DNA of 64,000 nt from Pipra filicauda (lineage: Eukaryota > Chordata > Aves > Passeriformes > Pipridae). The DNA is taken from the NCBI RefSeq assembly GCF_003945595.2, contig NW_024103874.1:5032001-5096000 (forward strand). The letters are read 5' to 3'. Below are positions 26,901 to 40,431 of the stretch, piece by piece (the stretch's first letter is position 1; each line of letters opens with the position of its first letter). The position numbers were made by a program, and so were the translations under genes. The notes under the pieces were generated by a model, which was not told the DNA's origin, ran no database searches, and worked only from the letters and a program-made list of their open reading frames with translations.

Positions 26901-29900
26901 CATTAATACTCATGGTATTTCCCATGCAGCAGCTTTTCCCACCTCACAGAATACCCCATTCCTTACAAGAAAACATGTTTTGTCCCATTTAAGAACCCAG
27001 CTGCGCTGAATCCCTTTATTTTTGCCAGTAATGCTGTTTTCCTCTACAATAGCCAGAGTGAGACATCCTAAGGGAGACTTCCTAAAACTGGGGAAGACCT
27101 CAAATTTGCCTGCACTCTTCCCTCATTTAGGAGAAATGAAATCCAGATGCTTTGAGCTACTGAGCTGGGTTGGGGAGACATTGTGTGTGTGTGCTCAGTT
27201 CTGACAACAATCTCCTGCTTCTCCCCAGAAAAACAGCTCCAAGGCAGCTGGTTGCAAGGGTTGCATCCCTGAAAGTCCTTAGAAATTCCACTGTGTTTGT
27301 CTAATTGGTGTTTACCTATAGTTACCAAGGGTTTTCTGGGCTCTGAAGGACCCAGAAGCTGAGCTGGAAAAGGAGGAGGATGAGTCTGCTCCGTTTAGGG
27401 GATGCTGTGCAGCAGCCGGCGGGTTTCCAGCGCGGTGCTCAGCAGCATGTTCACTCTGCCATCTAGGGTCCAGCTCCGGGCAGGCTGCTCACCTCCCTCC
27501 TCCCAAAGAGGAGCTCTGGCATTTCTGCAGGATGGGCTGGAGAGGAGATTTCAGCTTTGAGCCTCTCTGATACAGGCAGCACACATTGGTAAGTTAATGC
27601 AGGTGGGTTTGAAGCAATGCCAGAGCCTGGATCTTTAGGAGAGGGAGATCCAGAGGTATCACCACCTCCCTTGGTCATGTCACTACTGAGCAGGAGCTGT
27701 TTTGTTTGAGATTACTTTTATATTTGCTATTTCCCTTTCCACACAAAGTAAATATGCCTCCATGTGTTTATCCATCTGACAATGCTCCACTGGTGAATAA
27801 CAGGGAGCTGGGATTATGTGATGCACCAGTTCTCCCAGTTCATCCACTGTGCCTTGGTGAGTGCTGCTGTTTGGTTTTACCACCTAATTGAAAGTGTCTT
27901 CATTGATTTATATTCACTGGCTCCTTCATACTCTGATACCAGTAGAAGCTTCAGCTGAGTCAGGAGAAAACAAAGAATAAAATCACATTTTAGCATTTAT
28001 CTTTTAAGAAGAAATCAGGACCTGAAAAGACACAGATACCATGTTTTTTTCTCAGTTTGGAAAACCAACCCCGAAACCATGCACTGCTTTTGTGCTCAAA
28101 AAGGAATTGAGCAGAAAGCTGCAAAAATTAAAGTAATGCCAGTTCAACCAAACCCTCACACTGGTGCTGACCAGTGACACAGGGAGAAAAAGAAACAGCA
28201 AGGATTTCTACTAATTTTTGGTACTAGAAAGTTGGAGTGATAAAGTGTGTCACAGCATCTAAAACATTTGTTTAATAAATCATTGGGAAATGTGTAATTT
28301 ATAGATCTGGTCATGGGGGAGTGTCTGGGACTGGCTCAACTGAAGCCAAAGTGGAAAGAGGAGCTCAGGGGCATTTGTTTTATTTAGCAACTAAGTTCAA
28401 TGGTTTGAAGAGCAATCTTATGGCCTTTTCAGTTGTATCCAAAAGTCTCCCTCCACCTCTGTCTCGTGTTAACAGTCCTTCAAGGGCAAGGAGTTTTGTA
28501 TGCTCATGAGTTTTGTATGAACAATCTCATGTTCCATTATTCACCAAATTCCTTATTCATGCCAAATTACATAAGCTTTTAAAGTGTGTCCCATGCCCTC
28601 TTCCTTCCACTTCAATTTAAGTCTGCCTTTCTCTTTAACTATGTATTATTAGCTTCCTTACATAAAGAGAGTGACCACCTTGCTGAAAAAGGTTTCTCTT
28701 TCCAGAAAGACACTTTATGCCCAAAACCACCATTAGGTTACTATTGATGGAAATGGGAGAGAGCTGCCAAGAAGGCAATAAGGGTAAATTATATCCCAGA
28801 GCAGAGCTGGAGCAACGTTAAATGAATCAGAAAGATTTCATTCATGGTTCTGCCACTGAGTTATTGCACAGTTTCGGGAAGGAAAAAGGTTTCTGCCCAC
28901 CCAGATTTGGAAACCCAAATGCTGTTTATTGTGTTATTGGGATCAAAAGGTGGAGTTGGCCTTTTTTTTTCACCTTGGACTGAGAAGCACCAGCTCCAGG
29001 TGTCTTAAATGGGGTACCCAAAAGTAGAACTGAGATTTTACAACCTGAGCCTTCATCTTGTAACAACTCCTGCTTACCCCTCCAGTGAATAAGGAAGAAA
29101 TGTTTCTTTAATTTCCAAGAATAGTAAATGGTCTAATTAGTTAGCAAACAGAAATACCCAGACTGGGATTCTGCTTAGGTACAGAGCACAACAGAGATTT
29201 TGGCAATGGGTTCATCCTGCAGAACTTCAGACCCTGTATCTGCATATACAATCCCAAACAACAGTGCTTGTTTGGGAAAAATTTTAATTAACTTATTAAA
29301 CCTCATTGTAATCAGTGAGCTGTGAACTTCCATGGGAGCATCCCTGAGTTACTGCAGCATTGTGTTATCACACCTCCTTGGGATCCAGCTCCTGGCATCC
29401 TGAAGGACCACATGCTAGAAAGAACTGAGGGCAAAATATCCCTGCCTAAAGAATTTGAATATAAATCATTTTCCCTTGAGAAACTCCAGCTTTGAGAAGA
29501 GCAGGTAGATGTGTTCCCACGATAGCCAGGGCAACCACAATCCTAGGGGATTTAGGTGGTTTGTATTCATATGAATTTCTTCTGAGGCTCCAACATTTAC
29601 TTCTGTTGCCAAAAGAGGGACATTCACCACTGCAGGGAAAAGGGCCCTCCTGAGTTTTCTTCTGGACTGGACTATCAGGGTACTGGGGGCCAATTGGCAG
29701 GGAAAAGCAATGCCTCCTCCAGCCTGTTCTCCTCTCCTGGCTTGGTGAACATGTGAGCAAGGGCTGCAGGTCTGCCCAGCAGTTTTGCTCTGCTCTGGCT
29801 CCAGCAGCATCCCTGCTCAGGTTGTGGGGGAGATGCTGCAGGACAGCCTTTGGATGCAGCACATAATCCTGTTCAGATGATGGGGGAATGTGCCTCAGCA

Positions 29901-31225
29901 AACTGAGAATTCTCCTGCTCATCTCACTGGCGTGAAACATAATGAGATAAAATCTAATGATGTTCCTTAAGCACACTCAGTGTGCTGTACCCACTGGGAA
30001 ATGCTCACACCTGGCCTTCTCTAATAGCTCTGGGCAGGATGGAGCTGTTGAAGGCTTTGAGCCAAGTCCTCTGGCACAAGCAGGGGCTGCTGTGCCTGAG
30101 CACAGTGTTCCTTCTGCCAAGCCTCTTTCACTGCCTTGCCCAAATGACTGGCAGGCTCTTTAAAACACAGGCCCTGGTTCTTCTAAATTCTCTCATTTCA
30201 TTTTTCTGGAAGAAATATCAGTATGGAGGAAGGATTTTATTTTTTCCTTTTCTCATATAAAATGGAACTGCTGTTTCATCAGCCACCCTTGCTGTGGGAA
30301 GCACTGTCAGTCAATTCACTTCACTCCTAGACAGCGCTCCAAAATCCAGCACGTGATTTCTTAATTTAGGGCTGATGCCTGGTAAGCAAGATAACTTGTG
30401 GGACAGATAAAAATCCCTTCCCAGTGCCATATATTGGCTCTGAGCCCACCTCAATGACACCAGCCTCAATTTTTAGCAGGGTGATGAAGAGCTGGCATGG
30501 GTAGTGAAGAATTCCAATCTTTTATCTGTCAGGATGTGGCTTAAAGAAAGTCAATATTGCTAGAGGACTCTGAAGGGTCAGTGTCCTTGTAACTAAGGGC
30601 ACTTGAGATTTCTGAGCTTGATTTTATAAATCAGAAAGTATTGTTTAACATTAGATATAAGAAATGGGAGGTGTCAAGGTTTAATGCCAGGAAGGGCCAG
30701 GCCCTCAGTCACCATCTCACTCCTCTTCATCAGCCATTAAATATGTCCCCAAAACACCAAGAAATCCCCAGAAATAAAGAAACACAGAGAACAGAAGAAG
30801 TGCAAAGAAAAATAAATGTGTATTTCATCTCATGAAGGTTAAATCTCTGGTATTTTTACTGAATGCAAATTTTCCATTCTGATGCTTCGAGGCTTAAATT
30901 AATGACTGTGATTATTTAATTTCCCTCCGTTTCCCTTCCAATTGCAACCGTCGCTGCTGTTTTTCACATCACACATGTAGAGTTTTGCAGCTGCCACAGT
31001 CTTTCATGTGAAGGTACACTCTGAATCACACTCAGTGCTTCAGTGTAAAAGTCTGGGCTACGTCGCTCTCCCGCGGTGCTTTTGTAAAACCGTCTGTGAC
31101 TGTGTCACTCAGCTTCCAGCTGAGTCCCTTAGGAGACTACAGGTCATTCCCTTGGCACCTGACCCTATAAAATGTACATTGCACGAAGTCATGATTGAAA
31201 ATGTACAGAGGAAATTACACATTCA

Positions 31226-31282
31226 CCAAAAAAAAAAAAAAAAGAAAAAAAAAGAAAGAAAAAAAAAGAGAGAAAAGAAAAG
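31226..31282. repeat. A-rich tract with AAAG/AAAAG units
   Basis: A 15-base A run followed by AAAAAAAAGAAAG-type units and GAGAGAAAAGAAAAG. It could be a transposon tail or a simple repeat; no element was recognised next to it. Confidence 0.8.
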
Positions 31283-31725
31283 CCCGATTGCTATTTTACA
31301 AGAGAAAGTGTGTACCATTCCATACATACAAAATGTTTTAAAATTGTACATAAGTACCAAAGGCATTATGAGAGATTCTTTGGAGATGAAACGAAAGTGC
31401 AAGAAAGCCAAGGCAACAGAGCAAATGAAAGGAAGCAAAGCAGCAGCTGTCTTTGCTTTCTAAAGGACAACCAAACTTCCGCGCTCGGCCGAGCCCCAGA
31501 GTTTTAGGAGCGGGAGGTGAAGGTGTGCAGCACCCACCCTCGTCCCGGTGTGAAAGTCACCTCTCAGCTCTCACTGTCAGGACAAATGCATGAACCATTT
31601 TTAGCCCAGTTAAGGCCAAATGAGCCAGATGCTGTTATAAACCAGGATAACGTCCAGGTATCTCAGGGAAACAGCAACATACTCCAGCAATGGATGTACC
31701 CCTTGCTTAGTAACCTATTTAAGAC

Positions 31726-31744
31726 TTTTTTTTTTTTTTTTTTT
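31726..31744. repeat. Poly-T run (19)
   Basis: Nineteen uninterrupted T on the plus strand, followed by GCAGCTCTTAAAGC. The TTTTGCAG looks like a splice acceptor on the plus strand, but no exon follows. Confidence 0.85.
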
Positions 31745-32643
31745 GCAGCTCTTAAAGCTGAGAACTTTGGACCTAGAGACGAATTTCAGGCCAATGCAAA
31801 AATTTGATTGCTATTTTTTCAATGGCATTCAGCAGTACTTGACTGGAAAAGTTAGCTCTTCATGCCTTTGTTTATTTAGATTAAACACTGAAGGGTAAGT
31901 TGTACCCAATGTAACTCTTATATCTGTGAAAATATGGGTAAATGAAATCCTAGAGAATGATTCATTTAGTGAGGCTGGTGAAATCTCTGAATAGGGGCAA
32001 TTGGAGTCTGAAGTCTGATCTGCTTTGAGAATCAGATTTTGTGGTTATAACCTAGTCATTTCTTCCATAACTCTAAGATCAAAGATGGGCTTTTGATGAC
32101 TCTTTTCTTAAACATCTCTTAACTAGGGACTTTTTTAAAAATATGTAGGCAAGGGTAAGACCCACAAGGCAGTGGGATCCTCTGCCTGGGCAGGAGCCAG
32201 GTTTGTGGGAGACCATGGCATTGCCATCAGCCAGCACTGCTGCTGTGGGACACTCTGTCACAGCACGTAAAGCCTTCGCCCCTGGCTCTCTGATGGCATG
32301 GGACAACTGTTTGGCCACATATCCTAGGAATGGGCTTTTTGGACTTGAAGTTGGCACTGGCCACTGAATTATATTTGTTTGTTTGAAAGGAAGCCAAAGA
32401 AATTATCATTTAAAGAACTGCATTGCTCTGCTGCATGGCCTGTGCTGCCTTCAGAAGTAAGATTTCTCCTTGGGATGGGAGTCACACATCAATTCCCACT
32501 GCAAATCTTCCTTTTTGATAGAAAGACATTATTAAAACAGTCTTTTGGTTTTGTTTTACCCACTCTCTCACCTCCAAAATTGAACTTTTCCCCCTCCTTG
32601 TGCATCTCAGATGCAGCTTTATCTGTTTTGAAGCGTGTGTGTG

Positions 32644-32710
32644 CACGTGTTCGTATCCACGTGCACATACAGCAACACGTAGGTGCATGTACACAAACCA
32701 CATGCACGTG
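32644..32710. promoter_or_regulatory. Cluster of three CACGTG E-boxes
   Basis: CACGTG occurs at 32644-32649, 32658-32663 and 32705-32710, within alternating purine-pyrimidine sequence rich in GTGCAC and CATGTACAC. It could be a bHLH-factor binding cluster, a decayed CA/TG repeat, or both. Confidence 0.4.
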
Positions 32711-35700
32711 TTTTTGCAGCCAAAGTTGTGTTGTCCTTTTATCTTGCAGGTTATGACAAAGATAAACTGTGAACTTCATTCAATCTGTACAGAATTTACA
32801 GTTCAAATGTATAGCAATGAAGAATATATAGGAATACAGCAGCTGTTAAGTATTTATGGGCTGTGTGTGTTTGTTTTGTTCCGGTTATTTTTTTAATTAA
32901 CATTACAAAGGCAATCTCTTATTTTAGCTTCCTGATAAAATCTGTTTAAAGAAGCATTCAAATGCAGTAAATTTCTTAACAGGGTGTTCATTTTCCTCTA
33001 TTCCCAGTTATGTTGAGTCACATCACAAACCAGGCAGGTGACACTTTGGTGTCTGTTCAACGCACATACGCTGATTACATGTAGAGATACCTACCAGCAT
33101 ATGGCATGTAATGTGCAATCTGTGTGCAGCACACGTGGATAATGTGCCAAAGTGACACTAAGCAAGATAAATTTCATAAATACAACGTCTATATTGGAGA
33201 AACAGGAGTATAGTTTTAGTGTGTGGAGCATTGCTGCATAAGAACAGCGGCACCCACCTATACAAATTACTGATAAAAGAATGAGACATTTATAAGAATA
33301 ATTTATTGAATCTCCTAAAGCATTTGATATACCACGCAGCAACTGCCACTATGCTTTACATGCTCTTGATTTAAAATAACAAAATCTCTGTCATTTATCA
33401 GCTATATCTGGTTTTGCCTCAGTGTTCCTGAAGGTCTCAGGTAGTCTACATTGTGCGTGAATTTTTTGAGAAAAAGTGAAAAAAATTCAAATTTTAGGGT
33501 TTGTTGGGGAGGGAAGAGTAGCCAACACGGAAAGGTCTCCATTCTGCCTGCTGACAGGAGCATGGGATAACTTCAGCTCCAGGGAAGATGCTGGACCAGT
33601 GTGAATAACCAGGCAGGACTGAAAAGACCTGTCACCAGCCTCGATGACTTGTCCTCAGCAAGGCTGAGTATGGTGTTCACAGAGATGCTAAAGGACTGAG
33701 ACCTCCATATCCACATCTGTGATAAACCCTTTTCATGAGCATCACTGCACGTGGAAAACACTGGGTCATAGCCACTGTGTTGGTCAAGTTTAAGGGATCA
33801 CCATGAAATGCTGCTTCTGCTTTAATGGGAAGTGCCCATGGCATATCAAAGTAAGGAGGCATTTTCCCATTGTGGCTTGCAAGGCTTGTGCTGACCTTTT
33901 CTTGTGTGGAGAGGGAAGAAGAGAACATCTCCCCAGGTCCAGAGTCATCAGTGTCAAATGGAGCTGAAATTCCAAGGCAGGCTTTGTTGGCAGCATGACA
34001 TTCAGCCTTGTTTTGGGGTCAGAACCACATAAACTGGAGATTCTGACATGGCTTCTACCTGAAATCATTAGCCCTGCCCTAAAATTATCAGTGTAGCTGC
34101 AGGTGAAATCCAGCCTGAGCTTGGCACTGAGTTTTGGAAAGCTCTGCAGTGAGCTCAAGTTTCTCAGCATTAGGCAAACAGATGCTGCTCGAGAAATTAA
34201 TCTGCAGCTGTATTTACAGGAATTGGGAGAGGGTAAGATGCTTGCAGGTTCACTGGCAGCTTTGGAAACAGCACAGCTTGCACCAGCTGCTTTCCAGTTC
34301 TCCCCATTATCAAGCCTGCCATGCACAGCCACACGTATGGGTCACTAAAGGGGATGGGGGTCTTGAAAACAGCTCCTGCTTCAGGAAACAAAAGCATCCA
34401 CAGTGGTAGAGCCTGTGAGCTCTTCTCTGAGATGTTCAGCTGGACAAGAAAACCTGAACGGAACCCTCATCCTTGTTTCACTGCAATCAGCAAAAGCCAT
34501 GGGGACAAACCCTCACAGGGCACTGCACAGAGGGACAACACAGACTCCATCCCTGGGTGGAAAGGCTCCAGCAGAACAAACCAGGGATGTGTTGAGGCCA
34601 TGGTGGCTCAATAAGGAAGCAAATAAAATGCCAATAAAAAGCAAAACTGTCATGCTAACCAAATATGAAGGCTCTCTGCTGCATCTAGTGATGTCAGGCC
34701 AACAGCAAGTCCCAGTGCAGAGTTCTGGCATTACAGCTTCACTGGTAAATAGTATGGATAAGGAAGGTGAGGATATAGGACCAGGGTCAAACCAGATCAT
34801 GGCAGCAGTGCCAAGAGATACAGAGACTGCAAACACGAGCAAGATGGGCAAACACTGAAGGCCTCATGACAGTCTGGTATTAAAGTGGGGAAAACAGTGG
34901 AAAAACATTTATGGACATAAAAAGGTAGCTCAGTGCCACTCCATGAGGAGAGTAAGAGATGCTTCCATGAGGAATGGCTATGGCACAGCTGCAGGGTCCC
35001 CAAGACCACCAAGGGCTGTAGACAAGGGCGAATGAAACTTTCAAAGAGGGATTTCCAAACTTTTGGAGTGACAACCCCCCTGCCCCTCAGGCTGTGCTGC
35101 AGGCACAAACGCACATGCACCCCAAAGCAGGGTGCAGGTGAGAGTGTCCTGTGGAAATTAAAACAGACATATGGCAAGTCCCACACATGTGGGTTCAAAT
35201 GGCATCTCTGAAATTAAGACCAGTCCTCCATCCTTGGCACTGCCTGCTCCTCTGGACCCTCAGAAAGGGGTATCTGGGATGCTCTTTTTCAGAGGCATCT
35301 GGATGGAAAGGAGGTTGTTACACACGGCCAACACAATTCATATTTTTTCCTCCCCATGTGCACGTTTGAAGGAACCACAGGTACAAACATGGTTCTTTTA
35401 CCCCGTAGTTACAAGCAGAGGTGGAATCTGTGCATGCTGTATCAGAGGGATGGGGCAGTGACTGGTTGCAGCATGAAAAACACTTGGTATATCAGTATTA
35501 CCTACAGAAGCACCGCAGCACCGTACGAGATGGTCACTGTGGGGACAGGCTCTCCCCAAAATGATGCTTTTGGCAACGCTACCTTGTCAGGTACTACAGC
35601 AATCTGGGAGTGCAGATACAGCTGGAGCATACTGCTGTCTACTCATCTCAGGCTGCATGCAGTAGCAGGCAAAATTGAGAGTACAGTCAGTGAGATAGTC

Positions 35701-38154
35701 CAGAAAGCACATTCATAGGTTAAAAAGGACCCCGCTGCTACCTAAATTAGAAGCGTGATTAATAGTGTATCAAAAGGTGTGTAATCCCTCTCCCTCTAGA
35801 CACTAATATAAGGCAAGCAGTATTGTGTCACTGGGGCATCAAACACTAAGATATACTAAAGAAGATTCCTATGCAGTATTATTATCCTTATTATTAAAAA
35901 CCCACCCTATTGTTATTGTTAAAAAAACCAATGAGCCCACACCCCTGCTCGAAGCAGATTTTGCTCTGTGAGGCAGAAAAGTCGGGGTGTTTGTGTGCTA
36001 AAAGCAAGAGTTTGCTTTTACACCTCTGAGCAGCGGTGACCTCGCGGGGCTCGGAGGGGCTGCTGCCCTCAGCCCTCCACCACGGCCCTCTGCAGCCTCA
36101 ATGTTACCTGCAGGTGAAGGAGCTTTTGTATCTGATTTCCTTGTTTCTGGTTCAGGAAAAGGATGCTGATGAAAACAGAAGATGCCGACCTGTGATGGAG
36201 AGAGGGGATGGGAGAGGATGCAGGAGCACAGCTGTGGTCGGAGGGCTGTGCTGGCAAGGAAAGGTTGGAGGCTCAGGGCTTCACTCTCAGCCTGAGGGTT
36301 CATATGAGGGAGAAACAGAAATCCTTATCCTGCTCCTGGGCTTTTTAACATTTCCCAAAAAAATACTCACTGCTAAGGGTCTTCATATGGGACAACATTT
36401 GGGTAAAGTCCTTAGGAATTTCAGTTTCTTTTTTAATTTTTACATTTTAGTTTTAGCAATAATGTTGCTGTGACCAAAGTAGTCTGAGGATATCGGGGAA
36501 ATGAGGTTTCCAGTAATTCTCTCTAGGAAAAAGTATGAGTGAAGGTGTTCTTCTTTTCTCTTGGGTAACTGGCTGGAAGGGGAGCATTTGTATCTGAGGT
36601 GATGCTCTGGCTTCTCAGGTAGATAATATAAACTTGTTCTAAAAATTCACATAATTTAAAATTTTAAAAATCAATTAAAAATGTAAAAATATACCTATTT
36701 ATCTGTAAATAGTAATGACCCTGCAGAATTTACCTGGATCTATTAAGTAGCGTTTGAAATAAAACACATTTTTAGAAAATCTGATCTATCACATAGTCTG
36801 CCTAAAGAAATATAATGGCTTTCTAAGCTGGACAAGAGGTTTGTTTTCGGTGAGCTCCTTGACATTTTTAGCTTTAAAAAGTATTATTAAGAAAATGATT
36901 CAACAAGGAAATTCACATACAAAATCTGCACTTGAGTAACATTAAAGTCCCTTCCCAAATATTGGGAAATCTGACTTATGGCTGTGCTCTGTTCCTGTGT
37001 TTGGGGTCACATTATGAAAGGCCACCTTGCAACATCTCCAGACACGTAGCCTGGTCAGAGACATGAACTCCTCAGACCACCTGAACTCACACTTGTACCT
37101 GAGGCACCCAAAAACTGACTGTGGGTTCAGGTCCCAGTCCCAGACATTGCTCCATCCCACAGGGGGGAGTCAACTGCAGTATTTCTCCCTAGACCTAGAA
37201 CCAGATTCTGAAAAAAAAAAAAAAGCCCACTCAAAACCTTCTTGGAGACCAGATCCCAGGCTCTGATCCAAGGTCATGGCTTCACGACATATCTGGAAAC
37301 CAGGTTCTGGGCACAGAACCACACAGGGACATGGGCATCCCTGGAGCAGTTCAAGATGGATGGCCTGCTGGAAATTTGGCTTTCACTTCTTCTTCAGCTC
37401 TCTTTGGACTCCTCTGTCCACACTTGGCATTGCCTAAAACTTGTTTCTGTCCTTCAAAAAACATGCAACAAGACTTGGGAGGGAGAGGGGAGCAAAGACC
37501 ACCCCAAGAGAGGCTCAGCAGTGGGACAAAGTTTGCTTGTCCATCCTCTTAAAGCCTGCTGGGACCTTTAAAATTGGGATTGCTTTATTAGCAAAACTGA
37601 TTTCCTTTCTTTTAATCTAGTAGTTAAGATTTCTTATGGGAGATTATCACCAGGACTGAGTGATACAGGCATGGGGGAGCTGAATGGCTGAAGGTGAAGA
37701 CTTTGCAGGGAGTAGTGGACTACAATTTAGGGCAGGAATTAAATTATTTATGTCAGTAAGCAACAAGCAGGCAATGTCATTGTTTCTGCAGGCTTAAATC
37801 ATTTCAGGGAAATAAGGAGCATTATTTGCAGCTAATTCTGGTATAAGTTAACCCCCAAATCCAGGTCTGGGTGAATGAGAAGTGATTATTTATGGCATGC
37901 TTGTGGATGGAGGTGTGTGTCAGAATTTCTTTGATATGAAGCCACAGAAAAAGGTGGAATAAATCTTACACGTTTCAAAAAAAATTCTGTGTGAAATATG
38001 TTGCAGCCAGATATGATCTGTGTTGCATATGTATAAAACCAGTTCTCTGCAATTAGTGATTATGGAACAAATCCAACAACTTTTAAAGATACACGTTAAA
38101 AGATGTGTTTTATAGACTCCAGTAAGCTGAAGAGGGTAAACTTAATTCTTCCCA

Positions 38155-38240
38155 TGCAGGCCCTGAAGATCAGCTTTAAAGTCCCTTCCAACCCAAACCA
38201 TTCTATGGCTCTATGAATCTATGATTCTGTGACTCTATGA
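38155..38240 (+). mobile_element. Short CR1 LINE 3' tail
   Basis: AAAGTCCCTTCCAACCCAAA followed by CCATTCTATGGCTCTATGAA and further TCTATGA/TCTGTGA units is the end of a CR1 element with an extended octamer-like terminal repeat, plus strand. Only about 85 bp remain. It lies about 2.5 kb downstream of the KCNQ2 stop, opposite in orientation to the gene. Confidence 0.88.
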
Positions 38241-40425
38241 AAAAAGACCAGTCGTGTACCTGTGCTGCAACAGGACTGCATGACATCATCCTCAGCCTCA
38301 TCTGGCATTCTTGCCTTTATATCATACCCTTCTGTGACAAATTTCCAGCAGGCCTTGAAAGGTAATTGCAAACAAATAAGACAATAAATCTTTGTTATCT
38401 CTGACTTGGACAAAATTTGCAGTGAGCAGCTGGCTGGAGCAATGTTGATTTTTGCCTCACCTAATGCAATTTCTATTCTTGTGGGCAGTAGAAAACACAG
38501 GCCACCAAGTCTGATTTAGGACTTGCTGACACTTCTTGCTCTACCAGAAGGCATCTCATTTTGGAACATGCCACAGGCAAATCTGCACAATTTACAGCCA
38601 TTTGGCATTTAAAGTTGCCTGCGTGTGGAAGTCAAGGGCATCGCTGCTTTCACTCTGCACAAAGTAATCTGGAGCCAAAAAGAGTTCTGGAGCACAAGCA
38701 GAGAGGGAAAAATTGCAGAAGTTAACCAAAATATGGCTCAAATGGTAAAGAAAGAAAGTAGCATGGCTGGAAGCCCAGGGTCCCCCTAAGAAAAATGTTT
38801 TCCCCTCCTGAATGGTGAAAAATGGCAGGAAAAATTGCACAGAACCTTTATTCCCCTTCCTCAGTTCATGTGAAGACCTGTGTGTTGGTCCTGGGCACTA
38901 GCAAAAGAACAGTTTTATTTCCTGTCTGCAAGCATTCAGACTGCACCCACATCTTCCCTAAGGCTGAAATCATCCTGGGTCTCTCCTGGTTACTGTGCCT
39001 GGTCAAGCAAACAGGTGGAGAGAAACAGGCTGTGAGTCTCCCTTTGACCCGAGCAAGCCGATGTTCAACCTCTGAAAGGCCACACAGAAATGAAATTCTC
39101 ACCTAAATGTCCTTAACAGGCTCTTGATATGACAGGGAAAATGTGGCAAGACAGGGTTTGAAATCACAGCCCCAGCCCCAGCAGGAAACACGTGTGGGAT
39201 TTGGGCTGTGAAAGCACAGGAGGGTTCAGAGGCACAATGCCAGCCATGGCGTCCCAGTGCTGGAGATGGATCCCAAACACAACCTCTCCTGATCCACCCC
39301 CTTCCAGAAAAACCCCACCAATCTATCCACGTAAAGGATCACTTCGTGACTTTGTTTTGGTCCCCAAAGAAACTTTGAGCATCGCTTTTCCCCTCGCCTT
39401 CCCCCAGCTGAACGCACCACTGAGGTTCCTGGTAATGACACAACGATCTTTCCAAAAGGAAGTACTCGAACAACAATAAAACGGGGCAGACTTGGATTGG
39501 CACAACTCACAGGCAAGCATGGGTAAGAGGCTTCTGAAAGACAAAGAAGAAAACCTCTTAACTCAGCTTGAGGGATCCAAACAAACCAAAGGATGTCCCG
39601 AGAACATGGGTGTGAGTTTTTTGGCAGGGCAGAAGAAGAAAGGAAGATTTTCACGGGCATAGTGTGTGCAAAAGTGTTCAGGCACGATGCAAACTGTAAG
39701 AAAAGTGCCCATTCTGACCAACAGGGCTTCCACAGGATGGAGCTCAGCAGCTCGCAGCAACACGGGGACCACAGAATCCTGCATATCCACCCTCCCCCTC
39801 TGGTCTGGTGGCTGTGCCTCCACAATGGCCATGAGAATGGCTTCACACCATGGCAGCCTTCCAGAGGGGTTGCCTTTGGTTTGTCTTTGCTTTCAAAGCA
39901 CCCCCAGGTCCCTTGTCAGCAGGAGGAGGGATAATTAAATATAATACATGGTTTAAAATAGAAAATTCCAGCCCTGTAGTCTCTTGTCCTCCTTCTGTCT
40001 CTTTTCTCTGCCCCCTGTCCCTCTTCTTGCACTCAAGATGATAGTTCTGAGTTTTTCAGTTTCCTAAGATGGGATAGTTTCCAAACTGTTCTGGTCCAGA
40101 GCAGTATCCTAACCTATCCCACTCCAAGGCCATGTCTTTTGCTCATGCAGATATCCTGGCCACCATCCCTCTCCTCCGGGGGCTCTATGCAACATTTCCA
40201 TATATTATATTGGAATTATGCCACCTTCCTGACAGCTAATGAGGAACCACAGAGTACCAACCCCCTGTAATTACACGTGATCTGAAATCTAAGCCGGAAA
40301 TAATGTGTGAATTCCAAACACCAAAACACCTAAAGGTGTAATCACGGGTGCCATGACGTAGCAACTCCCACCTAACACTTGTCAGCCACCAGTTCCTGTG
40401 ATCTACAAAAGCCCTGGCTGGGTGA

Positions 40426-40431
40426 TTTATT
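40426..40431 (-). terminator. KCNQ2: Candidate proximal polyadenylation signal of KCNQ2
   Basis: AATAAA on the minus strand lies about 335 bases after the KCNQ2 stop. A GT-rich stretch follows (TTTTGTAG, then GGTGGCTGACAAGTGTT, minus strand), as expected downstream of a cleavage site. It would give a short 3'UTR. Mammalian KCNQ2 messages have 3'UTRs of several kilobases, so this may be a minor site. Confidence 0.4.

Larger units (their letters stand above)
17034..31199. other. Non-coding intergenic DNA with CR1 remnants
   Basis: No supported gene. CR1 remnants occur at 18797, 19395 and 20868. The stretch 23500-23670 is AT-rich and contains ATGCTAAT (23598-23605) close to CTTTGTT (23612-23618), resembling POU and SOX sites. 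The 176-codon minus frame at 29446-29976 matches nothing I know. In mammals CHRNA4 lies on this side of KCNQ2, but no nicotinic-receptor exon was recognised. Confidence 0.55.
31200..40425 (-). other. Region downstream of KCNQ2; possible long 3'UTR plus intergenic DNA
   Basis: No convincing coding exon was seen. The longest minus-strand frame (39226-39846) matches no protein I recognise. If the bird message has a multi-kilobase 3'UTR like the mammalian one, much of 34-40.7 kb would be transcribed. Further AATAAA motifs on the minus strand occur at 33302-33307 and 31871-31876 and could serve distal ends. The area contains a CR1 tail (38155-38240), an AT-rich stretch (36640-36790), a 19-T run (31726-31744) and an E-box cluster (32644-32710). 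Where transcription ends cannot be decided from sequence alone. Confidence 0.35.

Noticed and set aside
29446..29976. Minus-strand open frame of 176 codons
   Set aside because: No recognisable domain, and no splice-site or promoter context. Probably chance.
31726..31760. Poly-T followed by TTTTGCAG as a plus-strand splice acceptor
   Set aside because: No coding or conserved exon follows; it looks like a homopolymer run that resembles an acceptor.
34100..35720. Cluster of overlapping open frames on both strands, considered as a retroviral or transposon remnant
   Set aside because: I recognised no protease, polymerase, envelope or terminal-repeat features, and no frame dominates.
39226..39846. 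Minus-strand open frame of 206 codons downstream of KCNQ2
   Set aside because: The translation resembles no known protein, is rich in Trp, Cys and Leu as random frames are, and has overlapping open frames in other phases. Treated as possible 3'UTR or intergenic DNA.
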